DNA from: Branchiostoma lanceolatum | Lineage: Eukaryota > Chordata > Leptocardii > Amphioxiformes > Branchiostomatidae | Length of the DNA: 64,000 nucleotides | Assembly (NCBI RefSeq): GCF_035083965.1 | Contig: NC_089722.1 | Coordinates: 43,338,697 to 43,402,696 of the forward strand | Direction of reading: 5' to 3' | Part shown: piece after piece, positions 1 to 9,676 of the stretch | How positions within the stretch are numbered: position 1 is the first letter of the stretch | How the letters are laid out: every line of letters starts with the position of its first letter | The notes under the pieces: model-generated | Databases searched by the model: none | Told to the model about the DNA's origin: nothing | What the model saw: the letters and a program-made list of their open reading frames with translations, nothing else | Position numbers and translations under genes: made by a program

Positions 1-759
1 TTCCATTATAGCATAATTATACGTGTACTAATATATAGGTATAGGTTAGTGATTTAGCCTTGAACTTCATGCACGCTTCTTACAATAAAGAACAACGTTT
101 AGTAAAATGTCAGCACAAAGTCAGCTTTTAGGATAGCCTACATTAGATTTAACGGAAATAAGTTTGGTATCGAGTGTCAAAACCTTCTTTACACTTACAT
201 TGACAGCCATTCAAACAAAGCATGTCCCACTCTGCTGTACGTTTTCTTTACGAATACCATGACATAAAGTACTCGATAGAGACTAAAGTACTGTAGATGT
301 ACAGATACTGCACAGTTTTATCATATTTGTACAGATTCTCTTCTGTGTGAATAAGTCTTCTCACAGTTCCAGCACCGCAGGGGGTTCTGGGTAATGTTAC
401 GGCCACTCCAAGCGGGATTGTTGCAAACACGTCTCACAAATACTTGCCGGCTACGCAACCCCTAAAAAATGCAGACTTCTTACAAAAAAGCACAAGGGAC
501 TTTAAACTTTGATCCAAACCAAAATGCATTACGGCTGCAGATGCGGACTCGCAATTGTGAGCTGGCTTATTCTCAGACATTGCAGTGTTCTTACATCAAG
601 TTTCTTGAGTTCAATAAACATGTATGCATGGCCGGATAACTTCTGTCGTCCTGTACCTGCAATTCGAACGCATTTCTCATCACTGTGTTTAGCTAGATGC
701 CCGACAAAATCTGATTTTCGAGCAACTGATTAATTCTACTGCTCACACATGTAGGATTG
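1..759 (-). other. 3' UTR and flank of gene A1
   Basis: This stretch has no gene. It matches the region downstream of A2 (13150-13436 and 20011-20447) and of E1 (31160-31913), so it is the shared 3' UTR of this gene family and runs off the left edge. Near 640-760 it still carries worn remains of one more zinc finger past the A1 stop codon. Confidence 0.65.
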
Positions 760-2175
760 TTATTCAGCAATGTGGGTTCTCATATGGCTGGATAGGCAAC
801 GCTTGTCAGCTGTCCAGTACCCGCACTCTCCGCACATGTAGGGTTTCTCACCAGTGTGTTTGGCTAGATGGCTGTCCAAGGTGGATTTACGTGCTGCAGA
901 ATAATCACACAGGTCACACTTGAAGGGTTTCTCACCTGTGTGGGTTCTCATATGTCTGGATAGGCTACGCTTGTCGGCTGTCCTGTACCCGCACTCCCCA
1001 CACATGTAGGGTTTCTCACCAGTGTGCTTTGCTAGATGGCTGTCCAAGGTGGATTTTAGTGCAGCAGAATAATCACACTGGTCACACTTGAAGGGTTTCT
1101 CACCAGTATGGGTTCTCATATGTCTGGAAAAGTGAGACTTGTGAGCTGTCCTGTAACCACACTCCTCACACATGTAGGGTTTTTCTCCAGAGTGTTTTGC
1201 TAGATGGCTGTCCAAGTCAGATTTCTGGGCTGAAGAATAATCGCACTGGTCACACTTGAAGGGTTTCTCACCAGAATGAGTTATCATATGTCTGGATAGG
1301 TGGGACTTGCGAGCTGTTCTGTATCCACACTCGTCACATATGTAGGGTTTTTCACCAGTGTGAGTTCTCATATGCCTGGATAGGACATGCTTGTGAGCTG
1401 TCCTGAACCCGCACTCCACACACAAGTAGGGTTTTTCTCCAGAGTGTTTGGCTAGATGTTTGTATAGAGAGGATTTACATGTTGCAGAATAATCACATTG
1501 GTCACACTGGAAGGGTTTTTCTCCTGTGTGGATTCTCATGTGTTCGGATAAGTGAGAATTGTTAGTTGTTTTGTACCCACACTCGCCACACATGTAGGGT
1601 TTCTTACCGCTGTGGTTTGCTAAATGGCTGTCCAAATTGTATTTCTGTGCGGCGGCGTAGTCACACTGGTCACATTTGTAGGGTTTTTCACCAGTATGAG
1701 TTCTCATATGTCTGGATAGGACATACTTGTGAGCTGTCCTGAACCCGCACTCCCCACACATGTAGGGTTTCTCACCAGAATGTTTGGCTGCTAGATGTTG
1801 GTCTAAATCACCTTTCTGAGCAGCAGAATAGTCACACTGGTCACACTTGTAGGGTTTTTCACCAGTATGGGTCCTCATATGTTTTGATAAGTGAGACTTT
1901 TGAGTAGTCCTGTACCCGCATTTCCCACACATGTATGGTTTTTCACCAGTGTGGGTTTTCATATGTTTGGCTAGGTTACTCCAGTCTATTGTCCTGTAGC
2001 CACACTCTCCACACATGTAGGGTTTATCATCAGTATGTGTTTCTGGCTGACTTTCCAAACTGGTTTTGGTTCCAGTTGGCTGGTCTTCAACGTTGCTTGC
2101 ATCTCTGTCCCATAAAACTTCAGTAGGATACCCATCACAGATGTTCTTTGGAGACCCATAACTTGCCTCTGCCAT
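760..2175 (-). CDS. C2H2 zinc-finger protein A1, 15 fingers
   Basis: Likely a nuclear sequence-specific DNA-binding protein; its target is unknown. The 471-residue frame opens with MAEASYGSP, a polar leader of about 50 residues without KRAB, BTB, SCAN or ZAD features, then 15 C-x2-C-x12-H-x3/4-H fingers to the C terminus (last residues HIAE). Fingers mostly alternate between YMCGECGYRT and (Y/F)KCDQCDYSAA types joined by TGEKP or SGEKP linkers. A Tyr two residues after the second Cys replaces the usual Phe, as in REST-like fingers. The ATG sits just after a splice acceptor (TTAG) in the second exon. The gene is nearly identical to A2 along its length, so the two are recent duplicates. Finger 3 has an extra Ala (HLAAKH). 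The family call is firm; the function is not known. Confidence 0.9.
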   Translation of the reverse strand: MAEASYGSPKNICDGYPTEVLWDRDASNVEDQPTGTKTSLESQPETHTDDKPYMCGECGYRTIDWSNLAKHMKTHTGEKPYMCGKCGYRTTQKSHLSKHMRTHTGEKPYKCDQCDYSAAQKGDLDQHLAAKHSGEKPYMCGECGFRTAHKYVLSRHMRTHTGEKPYKCDQCDYAAAQKYNLDSHLANHSGKKPYMCGECGYKTTNNSHLSEHMRIHTGEKPFQCDQCDYSATCKSSLYKHLAKHSGEKPYLCVECGFRTAHKHVLSRHMRTHTGEKPYICDECGYRTARKSHLSRHMITHSGEKPFKCDQCDYSSAQKSDLDSHLAKHSGEKPYMCEECGYRTAHKSHFSRHMRTHTGEKPFKCDQCDYSAALKSTLDSHLAKHTGEKPYMCGECGYRTADKRSLSRHMRTHTGEKPFKCDLCDYSAARKSTLDSHLAKHTGEKPYMCGECGYWTADKRCLSSHMRTHIAE

Positions 2176-2697
2176 GTCAGTAACCTAACGGACTAATAAA
2201 GGCTTTGACTTGACTTGACAAGAAATCTGAAAAGAGGAAAGTCATCTATTGAAAATATAAGTCAACAGTGCATTTTTACGCTGATCCAAAAATGGGAAGT
2301 TGCTACAAATGTCCAGTCCCCACTCCCATCGTAATGACGCCAAAAACTGACCCACTTGTGCTCGTTCCTTACTGAACCCCCGTTTCACAAATCTGTTATA
2401 CAAACCGTTTTTCCGTTGACCACGCATGCATGCACATTCGCTTTTTATTTTTACATGTTTTTTATTGTAGTTTGTGTCCCTTCTGTGATACTATATCATC
2501 CTTCTTGGAACGTTCTAATAAAAACGGCCATTTTGTCCAGAAAGGAGTGACGTGTGGTTTCGCCCCCCTCCCCCATTTTCTCACCCCGAAAAATCTTACA
2601 TTCCGTCCAAATGTGGCCCGTATATCTATAATGGAAACGACCTATACATCCTCTGATTCACGGTATGGTAGATATTCAGCAGAACTCAAGTTCTTAC

Positions 2698-2860
2698 CTG
2701 CTTCTGGTGTTAATTGTAGCCTCACAATCCTGCAAGCGTCTTCTGGCGAAACAGCGGGTGGAAGGTGAACTTCGCGTGGGGTGAAAGGTCACATTTTGTG
2801 CCTGGTTACCCAGTAAATTTGTTAGTGTGCGGGAAGTTCTGCCTGTATTGTAGAACGCTT
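2698..2860 (-). promoter_or_regulatory. Non-coding first exon and promoter of A1
   Basis: Read on the minus strand, the exon ends AGCAG|GTAAG at 2698. The block holds two CACCTTTCACC/GACCTTTCACC-like motifs that recur ahead of every intact minus-strand gene here. The transcription start is not fixed. The intron runs from 2697 to an acceptor just before the ATG at 2175. Confidence 0.6.
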
Positions 2861-3165
2861 GCCCCAATCCGCTGGCCTTTTGTCTTATTTTTGTTTGTGT
2901 CATTTTCTTTCTTGGTTTACTCCCTTTTGTTTACTCAAGAAAGGACTGTTAGACCTAGAAAAATAACATATTTACACCCATAGAGCGTCGTTATTAGGGT
3001 TACCAACCATTGTAACCTTTGACCTTGCCAACTCTCTGATAAAATGTCGTGCTGGTGCCGGGATGAGCGATAGAAATGTAATATCTGCTCTCAGCTATGG
3101 CCATGTCAGTACGTAAGCGGTGCCCTCCAAGTGCACAGCTGGTACTGTTGGAGAATTCTTCATAA
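2861..3165. pseudogene. Ghost of a lost plus-strand partner promoter
   Basis: This matches the flanks of the P1, P2 and P3 first exons: the GTCGTTATTAGG...TAACC block near 2990 and the ATGTCAGTACGTAAGCG block near 3100. The first coding exon between them is gone, and everything after about 3160 is replaced by the B1 3' flank. So a plus-strand gene once sat here and was removed by at least two deletions. Confidence 0.6.
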
Positions 3166-3951
3166 CGATAAACACTCCAGGTGCAGCATCATTATAAGTG
3201 TCCCAATATGTAGTGTATAGGCTAGTGAATAAGTGAGATAATAAACATCACAGCCTTTTACTTTATACACACTTGTTATACTCAAGCGCAACATTCAGTA
3301 GGACGTCAATACAAAGGCATCCGTCAGGATAGCCCATATCAGGTTTAACGGAAATATTCTTTAGTTAGAGTACTTCTAACAAACAGTTTCAGTAACCACA
3401 GACATAAAGTTCTTGATAGAGACTAGATATTTTACAGTGCTATCATATTTCCATGGATTCTCGTCTGCGTGTAAAGGTCTTCTCACAGTTCCAGCAGCGC
3501 AGGAGACTGTGGGTAATGTCATTGGTTAAGGTCATTCCAAGCAGGAGTGTTGCAAACAGATTTAAAAAAATAATTGTTACAAATAATGAACCTTAAACTT
3601 TGACGGTAGACCACAATGCATCACGACTGCGAATGCGCAACCGGCTGGATAACTTCTGTTGCCCTGTACCTGCACTCCGTAAACAATATAGAGTTCCAGT
3701 GTTTAATACTGAGCTGCTGAATACTCTAACTTTTCACAAATTCATTTCTTTTCTCTCCACTATGGGTTCTGATATGTCTGAATCAGTGAGACTTTTGAGT
3801 TACACTGTACCCGCACTCGTCACACATGTAGGGTATCTTACATGAGTGTTTTGCTAGATGTCGGTCAAAATAGGCTTTTTCTGCAGAAGAATAATCACAC
3901 TTGTCACCCTTGTAGTGGCTTTTCACCAGTATGGGTTTTCATGTGCCTACA
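3166..3951 (-). other. 3' UTR of B1 with worn finger remnants
   Basis: This matches 43612-44471 downstream of B2. Between about 3740 and 3950 the minus strand still spells finger pieces (GEKP, DKCDYSSAEKAYFDRHLAKH, PYMCDECGYSVTQKSH) interrupted by stops and a frame change. The B1 array was once at least two fingers longer. Confidence 0.7.
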
Positions 3952-5259
3952 TCAATTAGACTTCTGAGTTGTCCCGTATCCGCACTCACTACACATGTAG
4001 GGTTCTTCTCCAGTGTGTCGGGCAAGATGTTTCTTCAAGGTGTATTTCTGTGCAGCAGAGTAGTCACACTGGTCACATTTGTACGGCCTTTCGCCGGTAT
4101 GGGTTCTCATATGTCTGGACAAGTCACGCTTTTGAGCTGCCCTGTGCCCGCACTCGCCACACATGTAGGGTTTCTCACCAGCATGTACGGCTAGATGATG
4201 GTCCAATTTGGATTTCCCTGCAGTAGAAAAGTCACACTGGTCACACTTGTAGGGTCTTTCACCAGTATGGATTCTCATATGTCGGGATAAGTGAAACTTG
4301 TGAGCTGTTTTGTACCCACATTCCCCACACATGTAGGGTGTCTCACCGGTGTGTTTGGCTAGATGTCGGTCCAATTTGGATTTCTCTGCAGCAGAATAAT
4401 CACACTGGTCACACTTGTAGGGTTTTTCACCTGTATGGGTTTTGATATGTCTCGATAGGTGAGACTTATTAGCTGTCTTGTACTCGCATTGCCCACACAT
4501 GTAGGGTTTTTCCCCTGTGTGTTTTGCCAGATGTCGGTCCAAGGTGGATTTTAGTGCAGGAGAAAAGTCGCACGGGTCACACTTGTAGGTTTTTTCACCT
4601 GTATGAGTTCTCATATGTTCAGACAAGTGGCACTGTTCAGTTGTTCTGTGCCCACACTCCCAACACATGTACGGTTTTTCACCTGTATGGGTTCTCATAT
4701 GTCTGGACAACTGAGCCTTGCGAAGGCACCTGTAGTCACACTCTCCACACATGAAGGGTTTCTCACCAGTGTGTTTGGCTAGATGGCTGTTCAAAGCCGA
4801 TTTCTGTGCAGCAGAATAATCACACTGGTCACACTTGTAGGGCTTTTCACCTGTATGAGTTCTCATATGTTTCGATAAGTCAGAAATTTTAGTTGCCCTG
4901 TAACCACACTTTCCACACATGTAGGTTTCCTCACCGGTGTGTCTAGCTAGATGGCTGTCCAAGGTAGATTTCCGTGCAGCAGAATAGTCGCACAGGTCAC
5001 ACTTGTAGGGTTTTTCAACTGTGTGAGATCTCATATGTCTGGACAACTTGGACTTGCTGATAGTCCTGTACCCACACTCGCCACACATGAAGCGTCTCTC
5101 ATCAGTCTGTGCTTCTGGCCAATTGTCCAACCTGGTTTTGGTTCCTTTCAGCTTATATTCAACATTGCTTGCATCTCTGCCCGATGAAACCCCAGTAGGA
5201 GACCCATCACAGAAGTTCTGGGGAACAGCAGTAGGAGACCCATCACCTGCCTCTGCCAT
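3952..5259 (-). CDS. C2H2 zinc-finger protein B1, 13 fingers plus a cut-off one
   Basis: Predicted nuclear DNA-binding protein of 435 residues. I start at the MAEAGDGSP methionine at 5259; the frame upstream of it is the end of the intron (TTATTATTTTAG acceptor, then acATGG). The leader repeats the GSPTxV motif twice and is followed by 13 fingers alternating between the two family types. A fourteenth finger breaks off after [13 protein letters not shown] at a TGA, and finger-like sequence continues worn beyond it. Finger 6 (CWECGHRTTEQC) and finger 7 (CDPCDFSPAL) are unusual variants of the dyad. The nearly identical copy B2 at 44.5-45.7 kb is frameshifted, so B1 is probably the working member of this pair. 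Confidence 0.88.
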   Translation of the reverse strand: MAEAGDGSPTAVPQNFCDGSPTGVSSGRDASNVEYKLKGTKTRLDNWPEAQTDERRFMCGECGYRTISKSKLSRHMRSHTVEKPYKCDLCDYSAARKSTLDSHLARHTGEETYMCGKCGYRATKISDLSKHMRTHTGEKPYKCDQCDYSAAQKSALNSHLAKHTGEKPFMCGECDYRCLRKAQLSRHMRTHTGEKPYMCWECGHRTTEQCHLSEHMRTHTGEKTYKCDPCDFSPALKSTLDRHLAKHTGEKPYMCGQCEYKTANKSHLSRHIKTHTGEKPYKCDQCDYSAAEKSKLDRHLAKHTGETPYMCGECGYKTAHKFHLSRHMRIHTGERPYKCDQCDFSTAGKSKLDHHLAVHAGEKPYMCGECGHRAAQKRDLSRHMRTHTGERPYKCDQCDYSAAQKYTLKKHLARHTGEEPYMCSECGYGTTQKSN

Positions 5260-5768
5260 GTCTAAAATAATAATGAACAACAATTTGAAAAAAAAAAAAC
5301 ACGAAATACGTCAATCGCAAATACGATGCGTCAAGAGGGCATTGTTTGTACTGATCCCGAAACTTACTGCCCCCCTCCCCTTCATTTTTATCATGAATAT
5401 GCATATTTTTCAAAGTTGACTACGCTTGCATACTGGTCAAACTGAAAATTAACGCCTTTATAAGTTTCTGTTGTAATTCTGTATCATTGTTGTGACACAA
5501 TAAGCTAATAAGCTAGTTCACGGTTGCTACTACGCATGTGCAGTGTCAAAGGTAAAGGCGTTATTATGCAAATCTAGACATTCACCTTTGATACAATAAC
5601 ACCCTAACAAAAACATACCCTTTTGTCTCGTGGTGTCGCCCCCCTCCCCCCGGCAATTCTTCTCATCCCAAAAAAGTCTTACATTCCGTCCTAATGTGGC
5701 TCATATACCATAGCTATGACCTATAGCTGTTTTGCTTCACGATATGGCAGATCTTAAGTGAAACTTAC

Positions 5769-5900
5769 CTGCTTCCAGTGCTGGTTTTTCCCTTCACAAT
5801 CGATTAGCGTCTTCTGTCCCGAGCAGCGCATGAAAGGTGAGCTTAGTGTGGGGTGAAAGGTCATATTTTGTGCCTGATTACCCACTCAGTGTAGAATGGT
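5769..5900 (-). promoter_or_regulatory. Non-coding first exon and promoter of B1
   Basis: The minus-strand donor is GGAAGCAG|GTAAG at 5769. The upstream block carries the shared GACCTTTCACCCCAC motif (near 5850). The intron to 5262 holds the family's C-rich block near 5640-5660. Confidence 0.6.
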
Positions 5901-7014
5901 TGCACCCATCCGCTTCTTTCCTTTTGTTTCCATCTTCCTTTTTTGCCAAGAGAGGAATGTCGCACACGGAATATGTGACGTTAAATGTAATTCAGATGGG
6001 AAAAAATCACCAACGGAGGCGGGTAGCATATTTTGTACACAAAAGACGCTCAGTGTTTTTGCCTTACATATTGTATGTATATCTGGTGCACATGTGTATT
6101 ATGTGTGCGTAGGTATGTGAATCCTTCTGGTCTCTGTGCACTTTTGTAAACTTTTCGTCTTCAGCTGCCTCCAAAAAAAAGAAGTCAACCCCAGCTTGTC
6201 CAGATGTAGAAAACACTCGTAATAAGTGGTCTATCGTTAAAACAGCATCAGTCATAGTTCACTGTCACATGTACGTTTTCCCTATATTTCTACATGTATC
6301 TGCAATTAGCCCACGGGCATGAACGTGCAATAGAACTTTATCGCGTATTATCACATAGCTAGATGGCGTCGACTAATCAGAAGCCTCCATTGCCCATGTG
6401 TTATGGGGCCATAACACACCACCTATGACGTCATAACACAACCGTTCCATATTATAGAGGGGTTGTTTTTTATGAATCTTTTTCTTAACATTGTTTTAAA
6501 AAATCATTATCGTCTTAAAATTCACAAAACCGTCTTAAAATACATAAAAAAAGATTTAAATGGAATGACTAAAACAATATTTTTCACGTGAGTAAGTGAA
6601 ACGACAAATTTCATCTTGTCCCGCCATTGGAACCCGTTCGAATTCGCTCGTCATGGAGGAGCTGAGTCCCACAGTTTTTCGTGTTCAAAACAAACGTGAC
6701 ACGCACTTAACACGCCCCCTCCCCATGGTCCAAGTCACGTAAGTTCCCCAAACCGATGTGCTGGCATCGAAAAAATTACGGTCAAAATCGCCAAAACTCT
6801 TACAAGTTTCTACCTACAAGGATCTCAGTCCGATACGTGTTCGCTTCTGTGGGATTTTTTCCGGCTTGAGCAAATATTATCCGGGAAAACTACAAGCAAA
6901 TGGGACGTGAACATGCACGATTGTTCTTACCACAGCCAACTAAGCGTTTAACAATCGGGCGTCAGGAATTGTGACAATTGAACCGAAATCTACAATTATA
7001 CCGCCCGATATTAA
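5901..7014. other. Spacer upstream of B1, no gene seen
   Basis: This is the same as 46386-47524 in the other B block. It holds GTTATGGGGCCATAACAC and GACGTCATAACA short symmetric motifs near 6395-6440 and AT-rich stretches. No reading frame here looks coding. Confidence 0.6.
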
Positions 7015-7940
7015 CCCTATCTAGACCGGGGGGGGGGGGGGGGGCTAAAAGTGCCCGCGCCAACTTTGACATCGTATAACTGCCAAACGGCGTATGGTAG
7101 GACAACCAAACTTAGTGACTTTTCCTAAAATTTAGTTGGCAACAATATTATGATAAAAGTATAAGTTTATCATTTTTCGTGTTGCCATGGCAACGGGTTT
7201 CTGAAGAGGCATTTTATGCAATTTCACTAATTTCGATTTAAACATAGTTGTTTCCAATGTTTTCTTGCTCAACCACACTAGTTTCCTACATGTATAACAT
7301 CACATGTGATTTAATGTAATTGTCATGATTCAATATTCATAAATTATGCTAATTTAATGACGTCATCGCTCAAAATCCAAGATGGCGGACAAAATCATTA
7401 TTTTCGGTATAAACAGGCTTTTTCGCCTTTAAATTAGTCACAACCTGGAATTTTCTTAACCAGAAACATTCAGATTAATGCTTTTAGTCTATTTTGATTG
7501 TTATTTGGGATCATACATAGAAAAAATGCATTTTGAAAAATTTCAAAATGGCCGATCCAAGATGGCGGATCCCAGGGGGTCGCTTACAACACAAGACGTC
7601 ATTCTTCGACGTCATTTTGACGTCAACTTAGTCACCACTGACGTCAAATGTCTTGGCATACCTTTAAATCAATAATACGCACTATTTTGTCTAATAATTT
7701 TAGATATTATGGGAATTCCCTATTTAGCCAATAAAATCACATCAATGACGTCATAATTACGTCATATTACGTCATAACGTCACCAAAAATTACAGGAATT
7801 ATAAAACTTCACGTGAACATCACTCCCTGCAAATTTGGTGATGATAGAGCATACCGTTCGGAAGATATGACGGGGGGTCGAAAGAGCCCCCCCCCCCCCC
7901 CCGGTCCAAGAAGTCTCAAAAAAGCCCGGTCTAGATAGGG
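7015..7940. mobile_element. piggyBac-type MITE, 926 bp, TTAA target
   Basis: The ends are perfect 16-bp inverted repeats, CCCTATCTAGACCGGG, flanked on both sides by TTAA (7011-7014 and 7941-7944). The paralogous site at about 47524 reads GATATTAAGTCTACG with a single TTAA, so the insertion is directly visible. No transposase frame is present, so it is non-autonomous. Poly-G just inside the left end and poly-C near the right end extend the inverted symmetry. Inside are four perfect TGACGTCA sites (7358, 7618, 7639, 7746), more ACGTCA half-sites, and two CCAAGATGGCGG motifs (about 7376 and 7558). TTAA targets and CCC-starting ends are typical of piggyBac relatives. Confidence 0.88.
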
Positions 7941-7944
7941 TTAA

Positions 7945-8366
7945 GTCTACGTGTCCACAACAATAAGACAAGTTACCGCTTGTTTACATTGGATTATATG
8001 AAGATCATATGTACAATGAATGGATTTTACATGTATAGTATTAAATAAAGAATCTATGTATTATACAAGGATTTGTCTCTCTTATATGGGTCAGTTTGGA
8101 TAGGCTTGTGATAATAACGTTAATGACCCGCCTGTTCCACGGTGTATATGGTGTCATAACGGGGCGGGTCATTAACCCTTAAGTAGTAAATATGAACTAT
8201 TATCATGCGTCTGCTGATATGTACGACAATAGCTTGGTAGCAGGACAAGATCTTACACGCTGATATGTATGAAATTAGGTGTGGCCATGTACGGCTAGTA
8301 CAACAACGTATCTAATAAAAATAAAAAATAAAAGTTAAAATGCAATGGAAACTTTGATTTGGTTAC
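7945..8366. other. Spacer between the B block and gene C, no gene seen
   Basis: This matches 47525-47950. It contains the symmetric pair ACGTTAATGACCCGCC ... GGCGGGTCATTAACC near 8118-8180. I see no coding frame. Confidence 0.5.
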
Positions 8367-9153
8367 TTTATTTTTGCTTTTTAATTAATTAAATTAACTG
8401 AGATCTTACAAATCAGCCATCACAGTCACTTCATATAACACATTGGTCGCTTTACATAACATATAAAACATTAGGTATAACATAAGCATTAGTGTACTAA
8501 TAAATAGTTTATACTGTAAAGGTTAGTAAATAAGTGAGATAATAAACATGACAGACTCTAACTTTATGCATACGTTTCAATGAAGCAGAACATTTTGTAG
8601 GATGTCAGTGCAAAGCCAGACGTCAGGATACTTGTAGCCTACGTTAGATTTGACAGAAAGAATTTTGTATTGAGTTTTATAACCAACTTCCTCTTTACAC
8701 GAAGGATACACCTAACAAACCATGCTCCTCTCTATTGCAGGATTCTTTGTCACAGACAATTAGTATTATTATTATTACTAGTACTATTATTATTATTATT
8801 ATTATCATTATCAAATCATTGTGTACGTTAGTGACCTTATTTGTATATATGCGTAGTTTTTAACATTGTAATTGTATGTGATGATGAATTGTATGTGCTG
8901 TGTTAGACACCCAAAATCAGCCACGCTGCCTGGGTGATCTTTGTATTGCCGTTGCAATTTGAATAAAAGTAAAAGTAAAAAGTCACAGACTAAGTACTTG
9001 ATAGAGGCTAAGTAGATGTACACATACTGTACAGTGTTATCATATTTGTACAGATTCTCTTTTGTATGAATAAGTCTTCTCAGAGTTCCGACACAGCAGA
9101 GGATTGTGGGAAATGCCGTAGGCCTTGTGAACTGTCCTGTTCTCACACGCCCC
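8367..9153 (-). other. 3' UTR of gene C
   Basis: A minus-strand AATAAA (plus TTTATT at 8367) lies at the conserved end of this family's 3' UTRs. The UTR is interrupted by a LINE fragment at 8758-8981. The first bases past the C stop still spell a worn finger. Confidence 0.55.
8758..8981 (+). mobile_element. LINE (or SINE) 3' fragment with target duplication
   Basis: A 224 bp insertion flanked by the 9-bp direct repeat GTCACAGAC (8749-8757 and 8982-8990). It ends in an AATAAAAGTAAAAGTAAAAA tail, typical of a 5'-truncated non-LTR insertion. The paralogous site near 48325-48345 (TTCTTTGTCACAGACATTAAG) is empty. The left end is an ATT microsatellite. Confidence 0.75.
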
Positions 9154-9676
9154 TCACATGTAGGGTTTCTCACCGGTGTGTTTGGCTAAATGTCGGTTCA
9201 AAGTGGATCTGAATGCTGTAGAATAGTCACACTTGTCACGCTTGTAGGGTTTCTCACCGGTGTGTTTGGCTAGATGTCGGTCCAAATGCTGTTTCTGTGC
9301 AGCGGAATAGTCACACTGGCCACACTTGTAGGGTTTTTCACCAGTATGGGTTCTCATATGTTTTGATAGGTGATGCTTGTCATCTGTCCTGTACTCACAC
9401 TCCCCACACATGTAGGGCTTCTCACCGGTGTGTTTGGCTAGATGTCGGTTCAAAGTGGATCTGAATGCTGTAGAATAGTCACACTTGTCACGCTTGTAGG
9501 GTTTCTCACCGGTGTGTTTGGCTACATGTTGGTACAAAGTGGTAGATTTATGTGAAGCAGAATAATTACACTCGTCACAGTTGAAGGGTTTTTCACCTGT
9601 ATGAGTTCTCATGTGTCGGGATAGGTTACCTTTGTCAGCTGTCCTGTGCCGGCACTCCTCACACTTGTATGGGTTC
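9154..9676 (-). pseudogene. Frameshifted tail of the gene C finger array
   Basis: This holds six more fingers of the same array in a different frame from the main frame upstream. Two share the same defect, YKRDKCDYSTAFRST with the first Cys changed to Arg, so a worn finger was itself duplicated. One has an extra Thr (HKSTTLYQH). The next finger is stopped where TGT has become TGA just after GEKPYM. A missing linker between HIRTHT and the next finger near 9670 helps to cause the frame change. Confidence 0.75.

Larger units (their letters stand above)
3166..8757. repeat. Segmental duplication, copy 1 of the B block
   Basis: Gene B1, its promoter and the long spacer to the right match 43612-48342 with scattered single-base differences. 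The largest difference is an insertion here at 7015-7940. Before 3160 the two copies have different neighbours (ghost partner here, P2 there). Confidence 0.85.

Noticed and set aside
760-2175. Regular 84-bp repeats with variable centres, looking like a CRISPR array
   Set aside because: The repeats are zinc-finger codons with intact Cys/His spacing.
5283-5300. A KRAB, BTB, SCAN or ZAD domain in the leaders
   Set aside because: The leaders are short, polar and lack the key residues of these domains.
8755-8805. ATT microsatellite as a separate feature
   Set aside because: It is the left end of the non-LTR insertion at 8758-8981.
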